A stretch of 64,000 nt of DNA from contig NC_087083.1 in assembly GCF_026151205.1 (NCBI RefSeq), positions 6,674,460 to 6,738,459 of the forward strand, read 5' to 3'. This DNA is from Bolinopsis microptera. Its lineage: Eukaryota; Ctenophora; Tentaculata; Lobata; Bolinopsidae. A program made the translations under genes and the position numbers. The notes under the pieces were generated by a model. It saw nothing but the letters and a program-made list of their open reading frames with translations. It was not told where the DNA came from and did not search any database. This document shows positions 12,250 to 24,897 of this stretch, one piece after another (position 1 is the stretch's first letter; each line of letters begins with the position of its first letter).

Positions 12250-13600
12250 TATTCCAAATTCTACCTGTTTTATTACTATTGAATAAAGCTTTCAATTGTT
12301 ACTCAGCTTTAACATCAGCTAGGGATTTAAGTTGTCAGAAATATATTCAAAACATATTACAGAACTTGAAGTATTTTCCCAACTTTAAATAAGAAGCATT
12401 TGACAGTTACAGTTATCATGGGCCGCATTTAGGCTTCCTAAGGGGACACCAACGAAAGGGGAAAACGGAAGACGAGGAGTCGCGGACGGCCAATATTGGG
12501 TGGAAGTATAACCCCATTTGAGACAACACTTTATTTACAAAAAAGAAGATCAAGAACTGCGCCAATTAAAAATTTATAAAGCATGTCTTTTCTAACAAGT
12601 TTCTGTTATTTTAAATGGACTGATGAAATGTTTTCATCAGCAAGTTATCCAGGTGAAATGATTCAATATTTAATAGTGTTTTTGTATTTATACTTTAGGT
12701 ACAAGAAAGTTCATCAAATGTATATTTGGTACGACGTTAAGTGATTTGTTTAGATTTAGATTTGCTAGTTTCTGTCGGGAATTGAATGGGGAAAGAATAT
12801 TCTTTATTGACTTCGATAATGATGGATTAAATTAATTATAAAAGGAAAAAGGATATGAGACAAAAATAAATATAAAAATTGCGTGTTTGAGCAGAAGAGG
12901 GGAAAAAACAGAACTCACCCTTTGTGTCCAATCAAACAGACAATTAAGAATATGTGAAGCATCGAGCGACAAGCTATGGTCTTCATTTATTTAGTTACTT
13001 GTTGATGTAAAACTTTAATATGTGAATCCTTCAAAGAAATTGAACAAAAGTGGAATTTTTTCGATGTAAACATTCGAAACAGTTGGGAAAACAATATAAA
13101 AAATTTTAAAATTTATATACGTTTTTACAAAATTTCCATACGGATTAATAACAAAAGATAAACTACGTTAATTTTATTTCAGAACAAGAGATACTAATGG
13201 GTTTAATAAATAAAAAGCTGAAAGGAAAAATCACGTATTTGTTATCACATACATGATTTATTCACATGTGTATATTTACAAACTGTCGGACAAAGATGGG
13301 GTAGAGTAACAGTCACCAACTAGTGACGTATATTAGTAGTGTCCAGTAGTGAAGTTTCACTTGACACTTAGAAAATGTCTAGATAGTACAGATTTCCACC
13401 AAAGTCTAATTATGGTGAATATGTAGATGGATACTACTATGAGATAAGTATACATGATCTGTGCGCGACGATGATCCATAATTTGTACTGTGAGCTTTGC
13501 ATAAAGGGGTTCTCGTTCAAGGATGTGAGCGTACGGTGTCAATAGGCATCTACAGTAGTACCTGAATTTAAGTGTTCAGGTCATTATATATATTGGGCGT
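12250..13600. other. Non-coding, possible exon not resolved
   Basis: Mostly AT-rich intron-like sequence. A more GC-rich patch at about 12420-12510 is open in several frames, but I could not choose a frame or splice sites, so no exon is called. Confidence 0.3.
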
Positions 13601-13770
13601 TTTAGCCTGTGTGTACGCACCATAACAATACAAACCTGCTCCATTCCGGCAACTTTGAGTATGTCTACAGGTGCTTTATTTTGCAGGAGGTTTGTGGGGA
13701 AATAACAGATGCCGCCGATAAAAAAGGGTGTTTGACCAATTCTGATATTAAAGAGATTATATTTTTACAG

Positions 13771-13898
13771 CAATTTTACGGGAGAATTTCAAATATGTGG
13801 ACTTTGACAGGAAGGGATATGTCAAAATTGCCAATTTGTTTCGAATATGTTACATTCATGAAAAAATATATAATTACTTCAAAAATGTTTACAATTAA
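13771..13898 (+). CDS. Terminal exon with one EF-hand calcium-binding loop
   Basis: After a good acceptor (TATATTTTTACAG, ending 13770) the frame reads LRENFKYVDFDRKGYVKIAN and continues to a TAA at 13896-13898. The D-x-D-x-x-G-x-V spacing, flanked by helical FKYV and LFRI, fits an EF-hand loop; position 12 is Asn where Glu is usual. The preceding open stretch (about 13687-13735) reads VCGEITDAADKKG and could be a partner half-hand. It joins this exon only if a very short 43-base intron (GTGTTT...TACAG) is removed, which is uncertain. The protein family is not identified. Confidence 0.4.
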
Positions 13899-13899
13899 A

Positions 13900-14800
13900 T
13901 AAAAAATGTAGTATTTGGACTTACAGAGAAAGTTGAAGTGTTTGAGTATGCTTAAGGACAACAAACTATCATTTGGATCGGAAGTAATTGTTGGAAAAGT
14001 ACTCCTTCCCGTTATTCTGTACCCATTTGTTTTCTATGCGAAACCCTACCCAAAATACTAATGAACTTTACCCGATAATGTTCCAATTTGGAGTTTTGAC
14101 AATATATTTTCAATCTATATCACACATAATTATCCAACAAGTTTCAAGCCATTGCGGTTTTAAATGTATAGTTATTATAGGTAGGAAATATCACTATGGT
14201 ACACAAATCTGATTGCCAATTATTTAACCCAATTCCGTACACCCAACTCTGTGACTGTACATATCGTAGTGCACACTCAACTACACCCTCATACTGTGTA
14301 CTGGAGTAAATACATTAACAGATTGAAATCGAGTCACTTTATCTTGTACACAATGAAAGAGACTCTGCGGAGAAACGAGGGGCGTTCATGGTGCCACTGC
14401 CATGATAGTAACCTGTACTCCGTTTTATAGATCTATATTATAGCGTACACTTAGCTGTATATTGACCACATTTGATATAATCACATACAACTAAGAACTC
14501 AGATACCGAGTACCTATCTAGGGATTTGGCTGCAGGACTGGAATCGGTCAGATATCAATCAATCTTCCTTTTTTTCAGACCGGAACCGAGTGGCAAACAG
14601 GAGAATTAAAATCTTATTAAAATATTGGTGATTTAAGTATTCTTGAAACGAAAAATTCACTAAGTTTTTGAAAAGCATTTTCCTCCGCGTTTCATGCTAT
14701 TTGACCACTTTTGGCGAAAATAATCTTTTGAATTTTCGAAGTCTCAAAAAAATGTAATATAAGTGAAAAATCTTCAAAGTTTTTCTAAAAACTACTTTTT
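13900..14800. other. Non-coding, no gene seen
   Basis: AT-rich. A 74-codon open frame at 13988-14212 has no recognisable features. Confidence 0.4.
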
Positions 14801-14807
14801 TCCGTGT

Positions 14808-15060
14808 TTTGAGCTATTCCGATCATTTTGAGCCAATAACAAATTTTAAAATTTTGCTAATTAGCTAATTGATAATTATCCAATTAACTGATCGTCTGAC
14901 GTAAAAATTGTCTTTACAAAAGTTTTTCCTCCTGATAACAGTTTTTCCTCCTGATAAGATGAACACCCTCGATTAATTTGCAAGCTTTTAGTTTTACGAT
15001 GTTCAAAACTAAAAATATTCGACAAACAAGAAAGGTGGTAAAAAGTGGTAAAAGATTCAA
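14808..15060. repeat. Interspersed repeat family R1, copy 1
   Basis: Shares long runs with 60648-60870 in the same orientation: GAGCCAATAA, TAATTGATAATTATCCAATT, TCCTCCTGATAAGATGAACA and ATATTCGACAAACAAGAAAG. This copy has TTTTTCCTCCTGATAA duplicated. No coding potential and no terminal repeats identified, so the element class is unknown. Confidence 0.75.
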
Positions 15061-16340
15061 TATTAAAATGAAAAATGATTTGACATCGGTTTTATTTTCA
15101 AATCAATTTTAAAACGATGGCGGGTCTGAGCCACCATACTAGTCCCATACCTTATAAACCCTGCTAGTAACTTAGAAAACACACTCTTTTAAAAATATGT
15201 AAAATCCGGATTGGAGTATTATTATATGAGTCGCATTGTTGGAATTTTTTGGATAAAGTGAACATGATAGCCTGAGGTCCCCAGGTAAAGAAAACACACT
15301 CTTTTAAAAATAGTATGTAATTTGGATTTCAGTCGATAAAATTGATCCAGAATAGTGACAGTTTTGATTGAGCAATAAACAATTAGCATTATCAACTATC
15401 AAGACTTCCTAGTTCCATGACAACAGTATATTAATATAATTATAAAAACCTTTGTCATTTCCAAAAATGCTGCCTGATTACAGCAAACTTGCGCGCATTT
15501 TTTCTCGCCATGGCTTCTCCGAAAATAGCTACTCTATTAGTGAGTATTACTATATGTACCCTTATATTAACTTAATGGAATATTTGTATCGTTATAATAA
15601 ATTTTACAATTTTACAATGTGTTTTTGTATTCATTACTGTGACATGAAATAATCCAATACTCAATTTTTGTTGTTTTTGAAATAAAACAATGTATCATTT
15701 TCATTAAATCAATAATAGAGTTTTCATGTGATGAAAGAACATACTGTTGATTAGTGAATTCCTTTTAATCATGACTACAGAGGCCCCGAGAAGAAAGTGA
15801 AAGGTTCGAGGAATAAAAACCTGGTATGCCTACTTGAACTAAGTTTATTTCTCTGACACCAGAAGAAACTAGTCGACTATAGTTACTAAGAATCATATAG
15901 ATTGTAAAACATAAACGTCTTAATGAGTTAATATTTTCCTAAAGTATAATATTTTCCTAAAGTTAAACTTAAATAATAAAACATGCTATTTAGTTATTCT
16001 GATTGAAAATTCAAGCACTATTACCGGACCAGAAGTTATTGTTGTTGTAAGATGACAGTAGCTTTCTGGCATGGGCAGAGCTGTTTATCACGTACATCAT
16101 ATCGTAAGTTACAATTTGTATTACAATTTGTAACGAATCTCTTGAAAAGTTAGATCTTGTTCAGCTTTTTTGTTGAAAAGGTGTGTAAAAACAAAAATGG
16201 AGAACTGAACTTCGATACATCTCCTAATCCTATTTGCTATTCCAGCGTGAAATTGATTTCCAATTTAGGGAGTTAAAAGGCGGCTTGCACCCGAGTGAAA
16301 TTCTGTCTGTTTAATTTCCTGAAAATAATGCAGTTAAATA
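15060..16340. other. Non-coding, no gene seen
   Basis: Contains a short direct repeat (AAACACACTCTTTTAAAAAT near 15178 and 15293) and no supported exon. Confidence 0.4.
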
Positions 16341-16343
16341 AGC

Positions 16344-16447
16344 TGTACTTATTAATTATAAGTAATTATATTAATAATAAGTAATTATATTAATGATAAG
16401 TAATTATATTAATAATAAGTAATTGTATTAATAATAAGTAATTATAT
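16344..16447. repeat. 19-bp tandem repeat (TAAGTAATTATATTAATAA)n
   Basis: About five copies downstream of the last CFAP96 exon. AT-only apart from single G positions. Confidence 0.85.
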
Positions 16448-16498
16448 TCCAAAATAGCATTTGAGATGTGCAAGTGACGGGTTTTCAAGACTGAAATA

Positions 16499-19400
16499 TT
16501 AAAAAGTATGTAACCTATTGACACTGCGTCTGAGAAGGGAGTCAGTGGGTCTCGACTTGGGCACAGTGGGTGGGTTGAAAACCTGAGGTGAATTCTTAAT
16601 TGACCAATTAACCTCGACCGATTAACCTCACTCAGAGAAATTTTATTACAATAAACTTTCAGCCTTCATTTATGGCTAAAAGAACTGTGTTATTTCTTTA
16701 TTTGATTGATTGATTCACTCTTGTACATGCTCACTTTGAATCAATACAACCCGTACTTTACTCTTATTATTGCTAATTATTATTAATTATTACTTATTAT
16801 TACTTATTATTACTTATTATTACTTATTATTACTTATTATTACTTATTATTACTAATCTTACGTAAAACCTACCCCATATTTGGGACCGAGAGGTTTCTT
16901 CACTTTAACTGCGTACCCGTCTACAGGGTGGGTGGGGTACTTGCTGAACGTTCCCGCTTTACAGTTTCCCATCTGAACGGAAAACACTCATCATCTTCTC
17001 AGCAAGTGAGTTTAATTAATTAATTAAAACATTCATTTTAATCTAATTGTTATATATTCGTTTGTTCAACATCTTAATGATTGAGGGATGAGTTATGAGT
17101 AACTTAATAAGTATGATGAGTAACTTAATAAGCATGATGAGTAAGTTAACAACTATATTTACTAGTTTGCTTGGGGAAGTTGGTTTGAAAGCTAGTGGAG
17201 GTGGACCAGCTCTGACTTTAGGGGCTCTAGCTGCGGGCAAACCTGAAACAAGACAGATTAACTGTGAGAAATAGGTGACTGGGGCTACATACTTGAAGCA
17301 TGAACCTTCCAGAGAAATAGTATTAACAACGCAATATATAATTATAATCGTGAAGGTTTTCAAACTAACTTTTGTCAGCTTTGTAAGGATTTTCTTTGAA
17401 TAGAGGCTTCGGATGCATGTTCAGTTTGAAGGCTCCGCCCACCATTCTCTTTTGACTTTCCTTCCTCTCTTGCTGAAAAGACATAGTTCCAATAAAAGAT
17501 AAGTTAAATGTATTGTCCATTTATCTTATCAATTGGGGAGGTTGAACAACAATTAAGCTAATGTAATCAGTAACTATAGAATATAATATTATCTTGTCGC
17601 TAAATGTTTTTTGTATCCCAATTGTAATCAACATACCTATTGGGTGAGAAAATGTTAGTCACTTATGGTTTTTTTTTTGACATGCTAGTATGTAGTTGCG
17701 TATGTATTGGGGTAACGATTTCTTCCGAACCTCCACGTTGGTTTGGTATTGGCACTAATAGTGTTGTTACTCACCTTGAAATCTAAGGTGACCTTTCCAA
17801 CTCAAAGTTTAGGTAACCCCAGAAGTCCAACATACCATTAGTAGAAGGATCCAGTTTTAAAATATCTTTTTAAGATAATAAGTAATACAAGATTATTCAC
17901 TAAACTGGTAAGATTACTTAGTGTAGCAGTATACCTAGTCCCCCTAAGGGTAGCAATTAAATACTAGGAAATTGCCCGCTTTCAGCTTCACGGTCCATCG
18001 ATAGTCAACAATTAGTGGTGATTAGCAATTCGCTTGATCTTTGAACTACAAGGCCCACAGTGATTAAAAAAGAGTAAATCTCATTCTAGGGTCCAGTACC
18101 ACAAATTTTAAGGTTCTTCAAAATTAAGATTCAGATGCTAATGCGTAAGGGGTGCCACCGCTAGGAACTTGGCTCGTGTAAGGAAGGGAAAGGGTTTTCA
18201 ACTCTGACTCGGTGCTCTGATACTAATCCTGCCTCTTTACTGCGCAGTAACCTTTCTTTTATAGTGGGAACGGGTTAGTAATGCACTCTTTATTCAAAAG
18301 GTGTTGACCTATTTCAATAGTAGAATAGCCCCGTTTTGAATGACATCTTAGGTTAACTATTTAAAAATTTTTCTTAATTCTCCATTAGTATTCGGCTCTG
18401 CAGAGATGCTTTATGAACAACCTGCCCCATTAACTCGAAACCTTAGACTGTAAGATAACCTCGAACTTACTGCTTTAAGAATACTGACCTCGATTCTGAG
18501 AACGGTAAAAGCTAACCCGAATACCGGAATAAAGAATACAATGAATGCTCTAGGGTAGAGAAGGAAACCACATTTAAGCTTTACTCGATTTTTGGGTATC
18601 ATGCTTTTACTGGCACTGACGTTAATGGTTCATTGCAGAGTATTCTTCTTCAATGTTAATTAGCTGAAAGTACGCTACTTAGAACAGTTATATAACCAGG
18701 TAATGTATCAGAACCCTAAGTGGCATAAACTACTAGGTTCTAACATAAATACTATATATCCTTTCAGATTCCCACGTGTTGTTTAGCCCTTAAGAGCCAC
18801 AAATTTTTAACTGGCCAGCTCGTCAGCAACCATACCAACTCAACTCGCTAGCTTTGTTTACTCACTAATAACACTTGTGTTATGATCATGAAGTATTTTA
18901 CGTAAAGAGAACTATTTCACCCCAAAATAAAAGAATTCCTTCCAATGTCCATATAAGAAGTAAAAAAGGTGGACACCATGAAAAGGAAAAAATAAAAGTT
19001 ATTCTCTCCATAACGGTACACAGGGAAATTAAGATACTTCAAATGTAACTTCACTCACTACATATAGTTACCTAACATTGGACTAATATCTGAACACAAA
19101 CAACTTTAGGCCATAAATTCAGTCAAGTAAAAAGTAACTAATTCGATACAAGACTGTACATACTGCACATAGCAGAATTCTCACAAACTTTTGAACAATG
19201 CAATCCAGATGAGACAATCTAAAATGAAAGTTTTTAAAAGCTGCTAAAATTGAGGAAAATCATCAATAAGTTGCTAGCTCGACTCCTTTAACAAATTCAT
19301 GTCAACACTCAATAGGTTTTGGCCAGAAGAATAATTTGGATGCATTGTTTTATACACAAATCATAAACAAAATCATACATCTACGACTCCACAAGAAATA

Positions 19401-21176
19401 TCACAGATAGTGAAAATATAGGGAAGGACATGCTAGCCTCGCTGTGCAAAGTTCAAAGAAATACACATTGCAGTGGTATTGTCACAAGCATTACTAGAAA
19501 CAGTTGAGACGTCAGAGGTTTGTTGCGTTAGATGTTAGTTAATTCGTATGTTTTTGTATTTGTGGGAGTCGTGGTGTGTGGCTAGCAGGTGTAAACTTGG
19601 TGGGAGGGTGGGAGGGTTTGTCAGTAGTGTGGCGTCGTTTGGATGAACTGTAGTGAGGAGTGGTGGTGATGTATGGTGTATGAGATGTTAAGTGATTGGT
19701 GTAATGTTTCTATGTGGATTTGTGTAGTTAGTTTGGGTGTGTGTGTATGTGGTTACTGTTGTGATCCTTTTAGGAGGGTTGAATGTAAATGTTTGTGGGG
19801 GTGTTTGGTGCGCGTGTTTTTGTTGTGTGTGTTGGTCGTGAGTGTTTGTGTTGTTAGTTTGGTAATGTGAAATTGTTTGATCTTTAGATTGCATGTGTGG
19901 CTGTGAGTGAGTTAACAAAATGTAAACAAGGATTAAAAAGATCTCGTAAGTAAGTAAACTAGGGTTCCCAAAAAAAAAAATAAGATGCTATAAATATGTT
20001 AACAAGTTCGAACCAGTAAGTAAAATAGAACCACAAATAGTAATAACAATCGATTACTTTAACGCAAAGTAATTTGTTTAAGTGTAGCTGTTCATTAGCC
20101 GCATGTACCATATAAATATTGCCGCCAACCCCATGAAGGAAACTTGGTCTTGTCAGAGGGAAGGAAGGGTTTTGGAACGATGTTCTTCTTGGTGCTCTGT
20201 ATTCTATCCTGCCTTCTTCTCTTTACTGCGTCGGTGTAAGCTTCTTTCTTATGGTAATAGTGTAGTTAGTTAATATGGTGTTAGTGAGTACATCTCTTTT
20301 ATTCAAAATGCGGTGTTGACTATTTAAATAGTGGAGTAAGTCCACTTGTTTTAATTATTACATGGTGTTAACTATTTAAAAAACATTTGTCTCAACTCTC
20401 CATTAGTATTACCTTCTGTACCTGTTAATATGAACTAACCTCGAATACTAACCTCGAATACTCTAATGAACTGGTTAGAGAAGTACTAACCTCGAATAAT
20501 CTGATGAACTGGTTAGAGAAGTACTAACCTCGAATACTCTAATGAACTGGTTAGAGAAATACTAACCTCAGATACTCTAATGAACTGGTTAGAGAAGTTC
20601 TAACCTCGAATACTCTTCTGAACTGGTTAGAGAAGTACTAACCTCGAATACTCTAATGAACTGGTTAGAGAAGTAACCATCAGTTAGAGCTGTTCTCTGT
20701 TTTGTGGAGGTGGTCATCATCTGCTTTCCTTTACTGGCACTGTCGTTATATGGTCCTGTGCAGAGGTATTGTAACTATTATTAATAAGTAGGATTATTAA
20801 AGCTTGTTATGCATTAGAAACTTAGAAACAGAGTGTAGTGGAATAACACAGGGTATTGCTATAATATGTTCATTATATGCAAGCCTCTTGATTTATAGTA
20901 ACTCATTAAGATGTATTGCTATAGTAACTCACTAAAATGTGTTGCTATAGTAACTCATTAATATGTGTTGCTATAGTAACTCACTAAAATGTGTTGCTAT
21001 AGTAACTCACTAAAATGTGTTGCTATAGTAACTCACTAAAATATGTTGCTATAGTAACTCACTAAAATATGTTGCTATAGTAACTCACTAGAGTTGGGGG
21101 CAGTGTAGGGTTCCCCGATAGTTGTGTACCCCATCTCGCTGAAGAGCCCCAACTTGTTGTAGTTAGGCTGGGACAT
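16499..21176 (-). CDS. CFAP96: CFAP96 (C4orf47/UPF0602 family) cilia- and flagella-associated protein, multi-exon
   Basis: Minus-strand exons recovered by joining phases: 21176-21089 (start ATG, NKLGLFSEMGYTTIGEPYT), 20755-20643 (RPYNDSASKGKQMM and DGYFSNQFIRVFE), about 20241-20110 (VKRRRQ and KPFLPSDKTKF), about 17835-17775 (GYLNFEL then GKVTLDFK), 17472-17370 (GGAFKLNMHPKPLFKENPY), 17242-17163 (PPPLAFKPTSPSK), 16972-16874 (CKAGTFSKYPTHPVDGYAVK) and 16582-16499 (VFNPPTVPKSRP, then TAA). The order GLFSEM, RPxN, GYF...IR.FE, FLPS, GAFKLN.HP..xF..NPY, FKPxSPxK, KAGTF..YP.H, F.PP...KSRP matches the CFAP96 family, ciliary/centrosomal proteins of about 300 residues. Exons 1-2 and 5-8 have clean splice sites. 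The third and fourth are ragged, with one-base frame changes, and part of the middle of the protein was not found. A decayed second copy of the 5' half lies inside the gene at 18.1-18.9 kb. Confidence 0.8.
16776..16856. repeat. 10-bp tandem repeat (TTATTATTAC)n
   Basis: About eight copies inside the last CFAP96 intron, just 3' (minus sense) of the donor at 16873. Confidence 0.85.
17080..17152. repeat. 23-bp tandem repeat in a CFAP96 intron
   Basis: Three copies of GATGAGTAACTTAATAAGYAT, starting next to the donor of the exon at 17242-17163. Confidence 0.75.
18140..20105. repeat. Decayed copy A of the tandemly duplicated CFAP96 5' half
   Basis: Runs parallel to 20110-22745. Shared landmarks include GCTCTG..CCTGCC.CTTTACTGCG (18210/20188), CTCCATTAGTATT (18380/20398), TTTACTGGCACTG (about 18607/20730), GCTAGCCTCG (19434/21976), AATACACATTGCAGT (19460/22009) and ACAATCGATTACTTTAAC (20047/22681). 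Equivalents of CFAP96 exons 1-3 can be aligned but carry stops and deletions (for instance around 18600-18640 for exon 2 and 18785-18830 for exon 1). Where copy B has a pure (GT)n tract, this copy has an eroded GT-rich stretch at 19550-19870. Confidence 0.7.
20434..20675. repeat. 38-bp minisatellite spanning the CFAP96 exon 2 donor
   Basis: Six to seven copies of a 38-base unit. On the minus strand each unit contains the coding end of exon 2 (FSNQFIRVFE) followed by GAG|GTTAGT, so the 5' splice site itself is repeated. The outermost (right) copy, with exon end at 20643, is the one joined to the rest of exon 2. Confidence 0.85.
20897..21090. repeat. 26-bp minisatellite (ACTCACTAAAATGTGTTGCTATAGTA)n
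   Basis: About seven copies, ending at the donor of CFAP96 exon 1. The ACTCAC in the unit is the reverse complement of that donor's GTGAGT, so donor-like words recur through the array. Confidence 0.85.
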
Positions 21177-22059
21177 GCCTCGTCCAGCAACCATCACCTA
21201 ACTCAACACTGTACTGCTTTAGTAACTTATAAAAACTCACCTAATGCAACACTAGTGGATATATATTTATACAGTACTTTTTCGTAAAGAGAAGCTGGAC
21301 TTGGGTCACCCACAACAATATAGCATGTAAATGTCTTGCCAACCTTTGGTGTGGGATGCCGGTGAAATCTATAGTAAAATGAAGGAGGTAAACCCATAGA
21401 AAAGGAGCTAAAGAAAAAAAAAGGCTTTAGGTCACTCCGGTATGATCCAGTTCCTCGTGAAAGGTAAGATACTGTCAAATGTAACTTGCACCCCTCCTCG
21501 CATCTTACCTAGTATAATTGTTAAACCTCAAAACTATCTCGGAACCAAATGATCTGAAGCACTAAACAAATCGTATATAGTGCCCAGGTAACATTTAATT
21601 CAAGTAAAAAGTAAATACATACGTCATACATAGCAATAGTACATACGTCATACATAGCAGTAGTATTCTTGCAAAATTTTGAACCAAATGCAATCTACAG
21701 AATGCAGAGCTAAATCATTCATTCAAAGTGAACGTTTAAATTTAGCTGCAAAACTTACTAATTGAAAATCAACAAGCAAGTCATGCTTTGTGCTCGACTC
21801 CTTTACCACAAAATGTCATGTCAACACTCATAGGTCTCTTGGCTTCCGATGAATGAAAATTTAAGGACTGCGATTGTTTTATACACAAATTAGACAACTG
21901 AAAAACATGCATATCCATCTGAACGACTCAGCAGCGTATAAAAATACACAAATATGAAGAAATAGTAAAGATTTGCTAGCCTCGTAGTTGCAAGAGTGTT
22001 TCATAAGCAAATACACATTGCAGTAGGTATTGGTCACAAGCATTAATCTTAGCAAATCA

Positions 22060-22535
<476 letters not shown>

Positions 22536-22744
22536 AGCCCAAAAATGTAAACAGGAAAAATAGCTGCTAACATTTTTGTGAGAAGATAAACCTGAGGTCA
22601 AAATAAAAACAATATTGATGTTTTAAATATTTTAACATGTTCGACCAGTAAGTAAAATATGAACACACAACAGGTAACGTAACAATCGATTACTTTAACT
22701 TTGCAAGTATATTTTGGTTTAATGTGTCAGCTTGCATATCATAA

Positions 22745-23035
22745 AATAGCGAAAACGCCAGTAAGCAATAAGTACTCAAATATCAAATATTAGCCAGCAC
22801 AAATGCAGCAATCATGTATGATACGTTGTGCATTACTGTAGCTAGTAGCAACACAATAATTTTTTGTAATAAGATCCAGTACTGCAGCTCACAACTTAAT
22901 ATCCATGGCAACGCTATGAACATTGAACAAGTAATTCGTCACATACCCTGATCAGTATTCTGAATGAAGTTCCTTCTTCGAGTAAAGCACGTTATGGAAT
23001 TAGTAAGGAAGATTCAGATGGAAAATTGTCCACCA
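22745..23035. other. Intergenic, no gene seen
   Basis: Short non-coding gap between the GT array block and the hexanucleotide array. Confidence 0.4.
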
Positions 23036-23040
23036 AATAT

Positions 23041-23835
23041 ATCTGCCTCTGCCTCTGCCTCTGCCTCTGCCTCTGCCTCTGCCTCTGCCTCTGCCTCTGC
23101 CTCTGCCTCTGCCTCTGCCTCTGCCTCTGCCTCTGCCTCTGCCTCTGCCTCTGCCTCTGCCTCTGCCTCTGCCTCTGCCTCTGCCTCTGCCTCTGCCTCT
23201 GCCTCTGCCTCTGCCTCTGCCTCTGCCTCTGCCTCTGCCTCTGCCTCTGCCTCTGCCTCTGCCTCTGCCTCTGCCTCTGCCTCTGCCTCTGCCTCTGCCT
23301 CTGCCTCTGCCTCTGCCTCTGCCTCTGCCTCTGCCTCTGCCTCTGCCTCTGCCTCTGCCTCTGCCTCTGCCTCTGCCTCTGCCTCTGCCTCTGCCTCTGC
23401 CTCTGCCTCTGCCTCTGCCTCTGCCTCTGCCTCTGCCTCTGCCTCTGCCTCTGCCTCTGCCTCTGCCTCTGCCTCTGCCTCTGCCTCTGCCTCTGCCTCT
23501 GCCTCTGCCTCTGCCTCTGCCTCTGCCTCTGCCTCTGCCTCTGCCTCTGCCTCTGCCTCTGCCTCTGCCTCTGCCTCTGCCTCTGCCTCTGCCTCTGCCT
23601 CTGCCTCTGCCTCTGCCTCTGCCTCTGCCTCTGCCTCTGCCTCTGCCTCTGCCTCTGCCTCTGCCTCTGCCTCTGCCTCTGCCTCTGCCTCTGCCTCTGC
23701 CTCTGCCTCTGCCTCTGCCTCTGCCTCTGCCTCTGCCTCTGCCTCTGCCTCTGCCTCTGCCTCTGCCTCTGCCTCTGCCTCTGCCTCTGCCTCTGCCTCT
23801 GCCTCTGCATCTGCCTCTGCCTCTGCCTCTGCCTC
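23041..23835. repeat. (CTCTGC)n hexanucleotide array
   Basis: About 132 near-perfect copies with a single visible variant (GCATCTGCC near 23808). Four of six frames are open over about 800 bases (Ser-Ala, Cys-Leu, Glu-Ala, Arg-Gln), which is purely a property of the unit. Confidence 0.98.
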
Positions 23836-23839
23836 ATCA

Positions 23840-24890
23840 GGGAGTATGAACCTACACATATTAATTATATGAAGCAATATTTAATTGAATGAACCAATTT
23901 GACCCCGATTCTTTGAACCACATGTTTTACCGGTATGGTTTTCTGGTCCCATTGTAAGTGTACATACAAATCTGCTGTGTTATCTGATAATCATCATGAG
24001 GTGCTAAAAAGATAAGAGCCGTTTTTGAACCATGAGAAATATTAGGCCATTTCTACTAGTTCCTCCTGCCCTGCCTTGCCGAGTTTATTAATTGCTTTAG
24101 TGAGATCGTATATTAATATAAATCAATTATCGTGAAGGATATCAGTTTTTACAAATATATTCACAGAATTAACATCTATCGTTTTTAATTGCTATTGTTT
24201 CATAAAGTTTACTGCCCATACGTTTTAACTTAATTAACAATATAGAGATCTAAAAAACCTCTTCCCCACAATCACGATGTCCTATGATCCGGAACGGAAC
24301 CAAACTATCGCCATGGCAACCCCTCGCTATCACCATGTCACCACTGAGCATGACAAGTCCCCCTTCTCTATCACCATGTCACCCCTTACTAGGTCAAGTC
24401 ATCCCTCAGTGCGTTTGAAACATGCCTGACCGCTAGTCTCCCTTATTTTATTTAGTTTCACAAATTGATTTCTTCTTTCACCCCCAAATCTGACCCCCAA
24501 ATCTGATCAGACCTTGTTTCAGCGCATCTCCTCCAGAGCTCCTTTATAAATACAACCACTGTTCCAATTCATGGTCCCTGCATTAACTTGATTAGTTCCG
24601 AATATTTGATATCGAATCAGAAGTGCTGTGGACTGTTTTCTTACTTCACTGGAAGTGGAGTTTCACGTCTGCACTAAATGCAACATCTTCTTTTGTTCAA
24701 TTCGTTTCTTATGTGCTTATTTTCCCAAAGTTCACTATCAAATTTTTATTGATGCTATGATTTTAACTCTGTAAGGTAAAAATTCGATATGAGGGATTCA
24801 TAATCCCTGTTTTGAAAGAAGGTACTGTTCCAGGTATTATGATATCAGACTGACGTATCGGAACTGTGTTCTATAGACAAAGCTAAATTT
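23840..24890 (+). other. Upstream region of the SLC7-type gene
   Basis: Between the hexanucleotide array and the transporter start codon. It contains a short repeat of CTATCACCATGTCACC near 24300-24385. No core promoter element is clear enough to name. Confidence 0.3.
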
Positions 24891-24897
24891 TCCTGAC

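Noticed and set aside
21227-21478. 83-codon minus-strand frame (HPTPKVGKTF...) considered as a CFAP96 exon
   Set aside because: It lies upstream of the CFAP96 start exon on the minus strand and does not match the missing middle part of the protein.
22964-23892. Open frames of about 280-300 codons on both strands (Ser-Ala, Cys-Leu, Glu-Ala, Arg-Gln repeats)
   Set aside because: They are the six-base repeat read in different frames; no conserved start, flank or composition supports a gene.
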